NCBI RefSeq assembly: GCF_017695975.1
Contig: NZ_JAAORN010000001.1
Coordinates: forward strand, 868,001-932,000
Reading direction: 5' to 3'
Source of the DNA: Prochlorococcus marinus CUG1417
GTDB lineage: Bacteria; Cyanobacteriota; Cyanobacteriia; PCC-6307; Cyanobiaceae
DNA: 64,000 bases
Of this stretch, positions 55,912-64,000 are shown in pieces (position 1 is the first letter of the stretch; each line of letters opens with the position of its first letter). The position numbers and the translations under genes were made by a program. Under the pieces are notes generated by a model. It worked only from the letters and a program-made list of their open reading frames with translations, did not search any database and had not been told where the DNA came from.

Positions 55912-56277
55912 ATTCATTCATTTTTTATTACCTCAATACTATTATTAGCTTTAAATAGTAACTATGTATGTGAAAATTCAAAGCTTAATATTGTGATGAG
56001 AAATAATATTAATGGTGACTTTTCCATAGTAGAAAAAATATCTGAGTTAAAGCCAGGAGCAATTATAAATATTAATTGGAATAAAAAAAAGCTTATGCTT
56101 CCATATTCTCTAAAAAAAGATTATATTTCCTTTACAGATAAAAAATGGGACTGGAGGTACCAATTTAATAAGGACGGATCACCTGATATTAATAATCCTT
56201 CTTTATATGAATTACTTCCCTCAGGAAAAGTTAAAGCACATTTCTGTCAATCAGAAGATAAAAGTTCTAACTTATAA
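55912..56277 (+). CDS. Probable exported protein with a non-standard start codon
   Basis: The conserved-looking soluble part starts at GTG 55993, giving 95 residues. The frame stays open upstream, however, and there encodes a signal-peptide-like segment (SFFITSILLLALNS) ending near a cysteine. A strong AAGGAG lies at 55898-55903, exactly eight bases before an in-frame ATT at 55912. No ATG, GTG or TTG falls between. So translation from AUU, giving 121 residues, is likely, or an ATG was lost recently. The mature part contains KPGAIININW and a DWRYQF segment, which I do not recognise. Confidence 0.6.
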   Translation: MHSFFITSILLLALNSNYVCENSKLNIVMRNNINGDFSIVEKISELKPGAIININWNKKKLMLPYSLKKDYISFTDKKWDWRYQFNKDGSPDINNPSLYELLPSGKVKAHFCQSEDKSSNL

Positions 56278-56327
56278 TTGCAAAATAAATATTCTAAATT
56301 TTTTAACATCTGAATTTCTTTGTAAAG

Positions 56328-58934
56328 ATGAACAATCTAATAAATCAAAAAAGTATTTCAAGAAATGTAAAACTTAAAGATTACAAAGTTTTTGATTATG
56401 AAATTCCAGAAATCTTTTTGGACTTCGTTATTAAGAAAAATGCTGTAAATGTTACGACCAAAATAAAATTGGTAAAAAAGAATAAGAATTCAAGAAATCT
56501 AATTCTTGATGGTACTGATATATTAATAAAGAAAATATTTATAGATGACTCATTACTAGAAGATAAATACTACAAACAGCAAGAGAATAATTTAAAAATT
56601 AAAAATATCAATAAAGATAATTTTTTATTAAAAATAGAAGGAATTATTAAACCAAAGAAAAATACATCCCTTTTAGGAATGTATGAGAGTAATGGAATTA
56701 TAACTACGCAATGTGAGGCAGAGGGATTCAGAAGAATAAGTTTTCACTCTGACAGGCCTGATATTCTAAGCAAATACACTGTGAGAATTGAGGCCGACAA
56801 GAATGATTATCCCGTTTTACTTTCAAATGGCAACATCGTAAAAGAAAATGATCTTACAAATAATCGACATGAAATAATTTGGGAAGACCCATATCCAAAA
56901 CCCTCATATCTATTTGCATTGGTAGCGGGTAAGCTTAATTGTGTAAAAGATAATTTCATAACAAAATCGAATAAAAAAGTAAAACTAAATATTTATGTTG
57001 AGTATGGTGATGAAAAATATGTGCAACATGCAATAAGTTCCTTACAGAAATCCATGAGATGGGACGAAGATAAATATAACCTTGAATACGATTTGTCATT
57101 GTTCAATATAGTTGCAATCAGGCACTTTAATATGGGAGCAATGGAAAATAAAAGTCTCAATATTTTCAACTCAAAACTAATACTCGCTAATTCTGAAACA
57201 TCAACTGATGAGGAATTAGAGAGAATAGAGGGTGTAATCGCCCATGAATACTTCCATAATTGGACAGGTAACAGAGTAACTTGCAGGGATTGGTTTCAAT
57301 TATCTCTTAAAGAGGGTTTAACAGTATTCAGAGATCAACAGTTCACAGCAGACCTTCATAATCACGAAATCAAGAGACTTGAGGATGCAAAATTTCTTAG
57401 AAGAAATCAATTTAGAGAGGATTCTGGTCCAACATCGCATCCTGTAATGCCAGAAAGATACCAAGAAATAGACAATTTCTACACGACCACGATATACGAA
57501 AAAGGATCAGAAATAATTAGAATGCTTAATAAGCTTGTAAAAGATGAAAATTTCTATAAAGGATTTAGTAATTACATCTCAACATATGATGGGAAGGCAG
57601 CAACAATAGACCAATTTGTCGAAAAAATTCTTGAGCATAATAAGGAAATTGATCCTGAAGAATTTAAAGTCTGGTACAAGCAAAATGGCACACCGAAAGT
57701 TAAATTAAAGAGAATCTGGGATCAAACATCTGAAAAACTAACAATTCAAGCCTCTCAAAGTAATCCAATAAAGAAAAACCCATATAATAATTTACCTCTA
57801 ATAATTCCCATAAATCTGGCTATATTTTTCGGAGACCATAAAACAATAGAAAAAACAGTAGTTTTAAAAACAAAAAAACAAGAATTTATTTTTAGGAATG
57901 TTAGATCACACCTCCAAATCCCTCTTGTAACTTATTTTCGCGAATTCTCATCACCAGTTGATTGGGAATCTGACACTACCTTGGATGAAAAATTTTTAAT
58001 CTTAAAATATGAGAAAGATTTTTTTACATTATCTAATACTGTAAGAGAATTATTTAATAAGATCATTTTATGCAGATTAGATGAAAAGCCAGATCACAAA
58101 GTTGAAAATAAATTAATAACCACTTTAATATCATTTATAAGAAATAAAGATATAAATTTGTCTCTTTTATCAGAATTACTAAGTATTCCGACATTTGCTG
58201 AAATTGAATCAGAGATAGAAAATATAGACCCTTTAAAGATATATAAAACTATTGACGAATTAAATCATTTATTCGGTACCAAATTAAAAGAAGAATTATA
58301 TTTTAAGCTCCAAGAAATAGAGGAAAATCTAGATAAAGTTTGGCCAGAAGGTAAAAATGAAAGAAAACTAATCGAAACCATTTGGAAACTACTCTTGCAT
58401 AGTAATGATGAGGAAATCAAAGGCAAAATAATTAATTATGTCGATAGTAATTCGATGACGCTAGCAAAAGCTGCATTGAATTCTTTCAGTAGGATTAATT
58501 GTCCTGAAAGAAAAATTATTTCAAATATATTCTTCAATAAATGGAAAAATAATAGTGTCGTTTTGGATAGTTGGTTCTCATTCAATGCATCTATAGAAAT
58601 TGATGAAAAAACAAACAGCCTTGAAAAATTATTTGAAAATAAGTTTTTTGATTCAAAATCACCAAACACTTTAAGAGCTATATTAAATACTTTCGTAACA
58701 AAAAATAGTACTTTTCATGCAATGGATGGTTCTGGTTATAAATATATTGCAAAAAAGATAATTGACTTTGATAGTTTAAATCCAATCGTAATTTCCCGTT
58801 TTGTGAAAGTATTTAGTAGATACAATTATTATTCAGACCCTTATAAAAGTAATATGGTTGAGACAATCAAGCAGATTAAAAAAAATAAACTATCAACAAA
58901 TACTAAAGAGGTTTTAGATGCAATAATAGAGTGA
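56328..58934 (+). CDS. pepN: Aminopeptidase N
   Basis: PepN removes N-terminal residues from peptides in the cytoplasm. The substrate-binding GAMEN lies at 270-274 and the zinc motif HEYFH at 306-310, with the third ligand Glu about 19 residues later in LKEGLTVF. The 868-residue length suits the gluzincin M1 family of E. coli type. It is the largest gene of this stretch and is monocistronic. Confidence 0.95.
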   Translation: MNNLINQKSISRNVKLKDYKVFDYEIPEIFLDFVIKKNAVNVTTKIKLVKKNKNSRNLILDGTDILIKKIFIDDSLLEDKYYKQQENNLKIKNINKDNFLLKIEGIIKPKKNTSLLGMYESNGIITTQCEAEGFRRISFHSDRPDILSKYTVRIEADKNDYPVLLSNGNIVKENDLTNNRHEIIWEDPYPKPSYLFALVAGKLNCVKDNFITKSNKKVKLNIYVEYGDEKYVQHAISSLQKSMRWDEDKYNLEYDLSLFNIVAIRHFNMGAMENKSLNIFNSKLILANSETSTDEELERIEGVIAHEYFHNWTGNRVTCRDWFQLSLKEGLTVFRDQQFTADLHNHEIKRLEDAKFLRRNQFREDSGPTSHPVMPERYQEIDNFYTTTIYEKGSEIIRMLNKLVKDENFYKGFSNYISTYDGKAATIDQFVEKILEHNKEIDPEEFKVWYKQNGTPKVKLKRIWDQTSEKLTIQASQSNPIKKNPYNNLPLIIPINLAIFFGDHKTIEKTVVLKTKKQEFIFRNVRSHLQIPLVTYFREFSSPVDWESDTTLDEKFLILKYEKDFFTLSNTVRELFNKIILCRLDEKPDHKVENKLITTLISFIRNKDINLSLLSELLSIPTFAEIESEIENIDPLKIYKTIDELNHLFGTKLKEELYFKLQEIEENLDKVWPEGKNERKLIETIWKLLLHSNDEEIKGKIINYVDSNSMTLAKAALNSFSRINCPERKIISNIFFNKWKNNSVVLDSWFSFNASIEIDEKTNSLEKLFENKFFDSKSPNTLRAILNTFVTKNSTFHAMDGSGYKYIAKKIIDFDSLNPIVISRFVKVFSRYNYYSDPYKSNMVETIKQIKKNKLSTNTKEVLDAIIE

Positions 58935-58948
58935 TTAATTGATAATAT

Positions 58949-59170
58949 TTAACTAAATATAATAACAACAATTGTAAATATTAAAAACAAAATAAATACA
59001 AAATACTTATTAATAAAAATATAATCAAATACATTTTGATTATTATCTTTATTCCACTTTTTATTTACGTATTCCTTAGTTATAAATTTATTAGGTCTAC
59101 CACAATATAAACATGTTGGGGAGGTTTTTAAAATTAAATTTTTACATTGGGGGCATTTTTTTTTATCCAT
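58949..59170 (-). CDS. Zinc-ribbon membrane protein
   Basis: The 73-residue product starts with a zinc ribbon of two CxxC pairs, CPQC and CLYC, within the first 25 residues. The C-terminal 23 residues are one hydrophobic helix. It is an anchored small zinc protein of unknown role. Confidence 0.7.
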   Translation of the reverse strand: MDKKKCPQCKNLILKTSPTCLYCGRPNKFITKEYVNKKWNKDNNQNVFDYIFINKYFVFILFLIFTIVVIIFS

Positions 59171-59327
59171 AATTTAATATTACTGAATAAAATTGAAATC
59201 AGAAGAAATAAAATTAGTAATTTAAATTTTATTATATTTAAAATAATTAAATATCATTGCAAAAAAAAATTTGATTCTAACTATTTAAAAAAATTCAATA
59301 TAATGAAAAATTAGTTTTTGGTTTGAA

Positions 59328-59489
59328 ATGTTTGCTATTGCACTTGGAATGTCCCCTATCGAAAAAATCACTGTTGCAATATCTGCTTCAATTTTTATAA
59401 TCGCCTTTACATGGGTTTCGATTAAGGGTGATTTAAGAAAACTTGCTAATGAACTTATTGAAGATAATGAAAATAATCAAGATAATTAA
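59328..59489 (+). CDS. Small single-helix membrane protein
   Basis: A 53-residue frame from ATG 59328 to TAA 59487-59489 has one helix at about 12-32 and an acidic, Asn-rich tail. No family recognised. Confidence 0.6.
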   Translation: MFAIALGMSPIEKITVAISASIFIIAFTWVSIKGDLRKLANELIEDNENNQDN

Positions 59490-59503
59490 AAAAATCTTTT
59501 AAC

Positions 59504-59704
59504 CTACTTTGCATGCAAAGTAGGATAATCAATAATATGCCTAATTTCTTTTAGAGAAGAACCATAAATTTTTTCACCATTTAGGTGAACACCAATCCAT
59601 TTTTCCTTTTGATTGAAAAAATTACTTTTAGTAGTATCCCTCCCGAGATAATCATTATTATCCCAATTTAAAGTTATATTCCACCCTTTATAATTTTCTA
59701 TCAT
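59504..59704 (-). CDS. Hypothetical soluble protein
   Basis: From ATG at 59704 the product has 66 residues with several tryptophans and a strand pattern (GWNITLNWD, KWIGVHLNGEKIYG). The longer frame from 59746 adds an unlikely segment. Not recognised. Confidence 0.55.
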   Translation of the reverse strand: MIENYKGWNITLNWDNNDYLGRDTTKSNFFNQKEKWIGVHLNGEKIYGSSLKEIRHIIDYPTLHAK

Positions 59705-59797
59705 TATGAAATAAAGAACATACTCAAATAATACCCAGAGAGACATAAAACAAAAACAAAGGAAATAAGTATTTTTTTCGTTATTTTTATTTAATAA

Positions 59798-60973
59798 TTA
59801 TGTAGTACTGACTTTTATTTTACGAGCAGCTTCATCTGCATTTTTTCGAGCCAAATCAATGTCTGAATTTGATGAGAGAACAACACCCATTCTTCTGCCT
59901 TTTCTGGAAACAGGTTTGCCAAATATGAGAACTTTTGTCTTTTCAAATGCTAATGCTTCATTAAGACCCTCATAAATAGGGTTTAAACTCTCTTGGTTAG
60001 AAAGTATAACTCTGGTGGCAGAGGGTTCTATTAGATCTATATGCGGTATTGGTAAATTTAAAAAAGCCCTTAAATGCAATTCAAATTCATTAATATTTTG
60101 ACTAACTAATGTAACCATACCGGTATCGTGAGGTCTTGGAGATAATTCTGAAAATATAACCTCACTTCCTTTTATAAAAAACTCTACTCCGTATAATCCA
60201 GCTCCATTAAGGTTATTTAATATTTTACTTGTCATTTTCTTGGCTTCAATAATTAAAGACTCCTTAATATCTAAAGGTTGCCAACTACATTGATAGTCTC
60301 CATTAGATTGAAGATGTCCAATTGGTGAACAAAAAATATTTTCACCATTTTCTTTTCTTACAGTTAAAAGAGTAAACTCAAAATCAAAATTAATAAATTC
60401 TTCAATAATTACACCTTTAACCTTTCCTCTTGAATTTGCTTGTGCCTGTTTCCAAGCATTTTGTAGATCATTTTTTGTTTCAACCAAACTCTGCCCTTTT
60501 CCTGAAGAGCTCATTAAAGGCTTAAGTAAAAGTGGGAATCCAATTTCAACTGCTTTTTTTTCTAAATCATCAAATTCAAAAATATAATCAAACTTAGCAG
60601 TTTTAATCTTTAAATCTTTAGCAGCCAAGTCTCTAATTTTATCTCTATTCATTGTAATTTCTACAGTTCTGGCGTTGGGAACAATATTGAATCCTTCATC
60701 CTCGAGTTCTTTTAGAGCTTCAATTGAAAGTGACTCTATTTCTGGAACAACATAGTCAGGCTTAAATTCTTTTATAACATTTTTTAATATATTTTTATCT
60801 CCCATATCAATTACTCTTGAATAATCAGCAACTTGCATTGCAGGTGCTTTTGCATATCGATCAATTGCAATAACTTCTAATCCTAATCTTTTAGATTCTA
60901 TTACTAATTCTTTTCCAAGCTCGCCACTACCAAGCAATAAAATTATCTTTTTAGAAAAAATCGACTCTTTCAT
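59798..60973 (-). CDS. purT: Formate-dependent GAR transformylase
   Basis: PurT adds formate to glycinamide ribonucleotide with ATP in purine synthesis, replacing the folate route of PurN. The ATP-grasp protein begins with LLGSGELGKELVIE, has PLMSSSGKGQS as the glycine-rich ATP loop, and ends with KPVSRKGRRMGVVL. The length of 391 residues is standard. The gene at 60986-61228 lies 12 bases upstream on the same strand. Confidence 0.96.
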   Translation of the reverse strand: MKESIFSKKIILLLGSGELGKELVIESKRLGLEVIAIDRYAKAPAMQVADYSRVIDMGDKNILKNVIKEFKPDYVVPEIESLSIEALKELEDEGFNIVPNARTVEITMNRDKIRDLAAKDLKIKTAKFDYIFEFDDLEKKAVEIGFPLLLKPLMSSSGKGQSLVETKNDLQNAWKQAQANSRGKVKGVIIEEFINFDFEFTLLTVRKENGENIFCSPIGHLQSNGDYQCSWQPLDIKESLIIEAKKMTSKILNNLNGAGLYGVEFFIKGSEVIFSELSPRPHDTGMVTLVSQNINEFELHLRAFLNLPIPHIDLIEPSATRVILSNQESLNPIYEGLNEALAFEKTKVLIFGKPVSRKGRRMGVVLSSNSDIDLARKNADEAARKIKVSTT

Positions 60974-60985
60974 ATATATAAAAAC

Positions 60986-61228
60986 TTATTCGTCATCACC
61001 AGAAGGTTGTGAAGAGGTATCATCTGTGATTTTTTTATCTTTAGAATAACTAAATAAAAAATTCCTACCAAACCAATTTTGACTTCGCATACTATTAGTT
61101 ATTGATCTTGAAATTGCTCCTAAAAAAAAGATTCCAATCATTGCCCAAATAATTCTTTCTAAAGCAATTGCAGGTGAAAAACCTTGACCGGAATTAATAA
61201 TTTCAGTAAGTGGGTCTAAAGGGTCCAA
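60986..61228 (-). CDS. Single-helix membrane protein, unknown
   Basis: The 80-residue product starts at TTG 61228 with MDPLDPLTEI. A helix lies at about 25-42; the tail is polar and acidic with GDDE at the end. It precedes purT by 12 bases and is likely co-transcribed. No family recognised. Confidence 0.6.
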   Translation of the reverse strand: MDPLDPLTEIINSGQGFSPAIALERIIWAMIGIFFLGAISRSITNSMRSQNWFGRNFLFSYSKDKKITDDTSSQPSGDDE

Positions 61229-61373
61229 TTTTAAACTGATTAATAATATTTATTATAAAGGGTTAAATAAATGAAAAATTAAAACTTATAAAAGAAATAA
61301 CCATAACCACCAGATAAATTAAACACAATAAAGTCTATACAATGCTATCTTCAAAGGGTGATTTTTTTTAGAC

Positions 61374-61853
61374 ATGCAAGTTGACGTACAAAATACTACT
61401 GTTCTTTCCGCTGACGGATCATCCATAAAACTTGGCGAATATTCGGGAGAAGTAATTTTAGTTGTTAATGTAGCTAGTTATTGCGGAAATACTGCTCAGT
61501 ATGAGGATCTTCAAAAGCTACATGATTTATATTCAAGCAAAGGCCTAAGAATACTTGCTTTCCCTTGTAATGATTTTGGAAAACAAGAACCCGACTCTCT
61601 TTCAGAAATAAAAGATTTTTGCACAACAAAATATGGAGTTAAGTTTGAAATCTATGAAAAAGTTCATGCCAAAGGCAACACCACAGAACCATACACTACC
61701 CTTAACAAAGTTGAACCCGAGGGAGATGTTGAATGGAATTTCGAGAAGTTTTTGATAGGGAAAGATAGTAAAGTAATTGCAAGATTCAAACCAGGCGTTA
61801 AACCGTTTGACGAAAACTTTATAGCAGCTATCGAAGTAGCTTTAGATTCATAA
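61374..61853 (+). CDS. Glutathione peroxidase, cysteine type
   Basis: The protein has the catalytic Cys at C37 in NVASYCGNTAQY, Gln71 in CNDFGKQEP and a Trp in VEWNFEKF, the peroxidase triad. With Cys in place of Sec it is probably thioredoxin-dependent, as in plants and other bacteria. The 159-residue length is normal. With the peroxiredoxin at 1.1 kb it forms part of the peroxide defence. Confidence 0.93.
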   Translation: MQVDVQNTTVLSADGSSIKLGEYSGEVILVVNVASYCGNTAQYEDLQKLHDLYSSKGLRILAFPCNDFGKQEPDSLSEIKDFCTTKYGVKFEIYEKVHAKGNTTEPYTTLNKVEPEGDVEWNFEKFLIGKDSKVIARFKPGVKPFDENFIAAIEVALDS

Positions 61854-61978
61854 CAACCTTCTCTTCTTATCATTAAAATATTAAAAAATAAAACTCCTTA
61901 AATAAAAAAAACAAATTATCCTTAAAATCCCCGGTTTTAGTATTCAAGCCTGTTTAGTAATATTTAATTTAAACCTTG

Positions 61979-62443
61979 TTAATTTTCAGAATCAACTTCT
62001 ACGTCAATTATTTCATCGTTAACGGTTCTTTTTTTAGGTTTAATTGATTTCACCTCTGGCTCTATTGTTTCTGCTTTAACTTCATTTTCTTCTGCTTCCT
62101 CTGCCTTTACTTCTGGCTCTATTGTTTCTGCTTTAACTTCACTTTCTTCTGCTTCCTCTGCCTTTACTTCTGGCTCTATTGTTTCTGCTTTAACTTCATT
62201 TTCTTCTGCTTCCTCTGCCTTTACTTCTGACTCTACTTTTTCTTCTTTAACTTCACTTTCTTCTGCTTCCTCTGCTTTTACTTCTGAATTTGCTGAGCTT
62301 TTATCTTCATCTTTACTTAAGAGGAACTTTAATAGTTTTTTGAATAATAAGAAACCTTTTTCAACTCTTTTTGGACCTAAAATTAAAAGCAAAATTACTA
62401 ATATTATGAATATTTCAGGTGAATTTAAACCTAATAGTTTCAT
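61979..62443 (-). CDS. TatA/B-like protein with four tandem 19-residue repeats
   Basis: The N-terminus has a helix at about 8-22 followed by GPKRVEKG and a basic amphipathic helix, the layout of TatA/TatB. The FG before PK is LG here. Residues 53-128 are four copies of a 19-residue repeat built on EVKAEEAEE and EVKAETIE. The tail is short and mixed in charge. It may be a Tat component or a TatA-like scaffold; the repeats are a lineage-specific extension. Confidence 0.75.
   Translation of the reverse strand: MKLLGLNSPEIFIILVILLLILGPKRVEKGFLLFKKLLKFLLSKDEDKSSANSEVKAEEAEESEVKEEKVESEVKAEEAEENEVKAETIEPEVKAEEAEESEVKAETIEPEVKAEEAEENEVKAETIEPEVKSIKPKKRTVNDEIIDVEVDSEN
62060..62287 (-). repeat. Four tandem 57-base coding repeats
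   Basis: Four units of 57 bases lie head to tail inside the TatA-like gene. The last three are nearly identical and the first differs at several bases. The unit is a multiple of three, so copy-number change keeps the frame. Confidence 0.9.
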
Positions 62444-62490
62444 AAAATTTCATATTCTATTTATATTTTAGTACATGCTAAAAATTTAAT

Positions 62491-62883
62491 CTAATTATTC
62501 TCAAAAGTTGGCAAATAGAGTTCCCTATTTGATGCAATTAAACCTTCTTCTTTAAAAAAAATCTCTAGGTCTTTTAGATCATTTATATCTACAAATTCAC
62601 CACAATTATCTAATATATTATTATGGGTGAAGTTCCATAAATCAGCCAAATATTCGTCATCATCTGGAAATGCTACAAATTTCAAATAAGTATTATTCAA
62701 CGCATATTCACTAGCAAAATCAGAATCTAAACCTTCCCTCTTAGCATCACAAAAAACTTTAGCAAATCTTTTGCCTACAGAAGTTTGAGCACTTGATAAA
62801 TCTAAATTACCTTGCATAGCATTTACATTTATTGGTGCAATAAAAATAATTATTGGAAGGAAAATAGATACTAATATAAACAA
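62491..62883 (-). CDS. Small secreted two-cysteine protein, paralogue of 43451-43852
   Basis: The 130-residue product starts with a signal peptide (cleavage near NVNA at about residue 22). The mature part has cysteines in KVFCDAKREG and LDNCGEF, matching the spacing and context in the paralogue (RKYCKSIQNG and VNDCGW). A periplasmic disulfide is likely. The family is unknown. Confidence 0.65.
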   Translation of the reverse strand: MFILVSIFLPIIIFIAPINVNAMQGNLDLSSAQTSVGKRFAKVFCDAKREGLDSDFASEYALNNTYLKFVAFPDDDEYLADLWNFTHNNILDNCGEFVDINDLKDLEIFFKEEGLIASNRELYLPTFENN

Positions 62884-63055
62884 GAAAAATTTCCTTTTTA
62901 AATTTCAACTCAGCATAAACTAGCAAAAAAAGTAATCAATTAGGCCTATTTTAGTAAAAGCACTTATTATAAATTAAGAAATAAATAGAAAACATAAAAT
63001 CAGCTCCATATCTAAATTTATAATAAAGAAAAAAATTAAATCAATTAAAAATTAT

Positions 63056-64000
63056 ATGTCTTCATATATAAGGCTAAAAGGAAGGGGAGTTAACAGGATA
63101 ATTACGAGTAAGGTAATGCTATCGCCATTAGCAGGAGTTACGGATAATATTTTTAGACGACTCGTACGTAAATGGGCTCCAAACTCTTTACTTTTTACAG
63201 AAATGATAAATGCCACAAGTCTTAAAAAAGGATATGGCACACAAAAAATCAATCAAATAGATTTAGAAGAAGGTCCAATTGGAGTACAAATATTTGATAA
63301 TAGGCCATATGCTGTTTCTGAAGCTGCGAAACAAGCTGAGGACTCTGGAGCTTTCTTAATCGATATAAATATGGGCTGTCCAGTAAAAAAAATCGCAAAG
63401 AAAGGTGGAGGCAGTGCCTTAATTAAAGACAGAAAACTTGCTATAGAATTAGTCAAAAATGTTGTAAAAGCTGTTAGTGTTCCAGTAACAGTAAAAACAA
63501 GACTCGGATGGGATAGTAAAGAAGAGAATATAGAGGATTTCTTATTTAAACTTCAAGATGCGGGAGCAACGATGATCACACTTCATGGAAGAACAAGAAA
63601 ACAGGGGTTTTCAGGCAAGTCAGATTGGGAAATGATCGGGAGACTTAAAAAGTTGTTGGAAATTCCAGTAATTGCTAATGGAGATATCAAAAATCCAGAT
63701 GACGCTCTTAATTGTTTAAAAAAAACAAATGCTGATGGTGTAATGATTGGACGAGGAATTTTAGGATCGCCATGGAAAATTGGAGAAATAGATTATGCTC
63801 TTAGAGAAAATAAAAATTTTAAAGAACCAAACACAGAAGAAAAACTATATTTAATTATTGAGCATCTTGATGAATTAATAAAAGAAAAAGGAGATCACGG
63901 ATTGCTTATTGCAAGAAAACATATCTCATGGACATGCAAAGACTTTAAAGGAGCATCAAATTTGAGAAATAACTTGGTTAGAGCTGTTGACAAAAATGAA
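63056..64000 (+). CDS. dus: tRNA-dihydrouridine synthase, cut by the window end
   Basis: The frame runs open from ATG 63056 to the last base, giving 315 residues so far. The FMN-binding start LSPLAGVTDNIFRRL, the catalytic Cys in INMGCPVKK, LHGRTRKQGFSG and the FMN phosphate site MIGRGILG are all present. It is closest to DusB in type. It reduces specific uridines in tRNA. The start has no strong ribosome binding site; the next in-frame ATG is 20 codons on. Confidence 0.93.
   Translation, partial: MSSYIRLKGRGVNRIITSKVMLSPLAGVTDNIFRRLVRKWAPNSLLFTEMINATSLKKGYGTQKINQIDLEEGPIGVQIFDNRPYAVSEAAKQAEDSGAFLIDINMGCPVKKIAKKGGGSALIKDRKLAIELVKNVVKAVSVPVTVKTRLGWDSKEENIEDFLFKLQDAGATMITLHGRTRKQGFSGKSDWEMIGRLKKLLEIPVIANGDIKNPDDALNCLKKTNADGVMIGRGILGSPWKIGEIDYALRENKNFKEPNTEEKLYLIIEHLDELIKEKGDHGLLIARKHISWTCKDFKGASNLRNNLVRAVDKNE

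Noticed and set aside
62060-62287. CRISPR-like array
   Set aside because: The 57-base units are contiguous, coding and without spacers.

Overview
The window reads as a piece of chromosome from a streamlined marine picocyanobacterium, almost certainly Prochlorococcus of a high-light, low-GC type. The evidence is the very AT-rich sequence, short intergenic gaps, many tiny single-helix proteins, cyanobacterial chlorophyll genes (acsF, chlH) and several families confined to cyanobacteria (DUF3038/DUF4335, DUF3318, DUF2996, DUF2862, DUF2949, CGLD27, Ycf20). No species-level assignment can be made from the sequence alone. I see no transposase, integrase, prophage or CRISPR array.

Left part (1-38 kb) is mostly core metabolism in short operons. 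It holds a typical 2-Cys peroxiredoxin; an FtsH-like AAA protein whose zinc site is destroyed, followed by a membrane protein; rpmF; Ycf20 with a HAD phosphatase; a YkgJ protein with two half-size UPF0016 membrane proteins; an RNase II-like protein of the Zam type that lacks the catalytic aspartates; acsF; tldD-pmbA-fmt; terC; mfd; the DUF3038-DUF4335 pair; a dapB-to-DUF2949 operon that includes a UbiH-like monooxygenase; chlH; tpiA-folP; an ABC exporter; carB; and the DUF3318-rsfS-CGLD27-asparaginase operon. Chlorophyll synthesis is represented at two steps, Mg chelatase (chlH) and the ring-E cyclase (acsF).

The middle (38-54 kb) starts at an initiator tRNA-Met and changes character. It has many short unrecognised genes, an HNH nuclease, a structured RNA candidate, an ABC-2 exporter with two different permeases, a nucleobase phosphoribosyltransferase coupled to a nucleoside deoxyribosyltransferase, a uridine-kinase-like protein, an FAD oxidoreductase next to a very divergent MetF-like barrel, peptidase E and a GNAT acetyltransferase. 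Only rpsU looks like core machinery here. This looks like an accessory or fast-evolving region beside a tRNA.

The right part (54-64 kb) returns to recognisable genes: a DCC thiol protein, an MBL-fold protein, pepN, purT, a Cys-type glutathione peroxidase, a TatA-like protein with four 19-residue tandem repeats, a small secreted protein paralogous to one at 43.5 kb, and the start of a tRNA-dihydrouridine synthase cut by the window end.

The most notable points are two likely dead enzymes (FtsH-like and RNase II-like), two genes whose reading frames point to non-standard AUU initiation or lost start codons, the divergent MetF-like protein lacking the FAD-binding Asp, and the nucleoside-salvage cluster.
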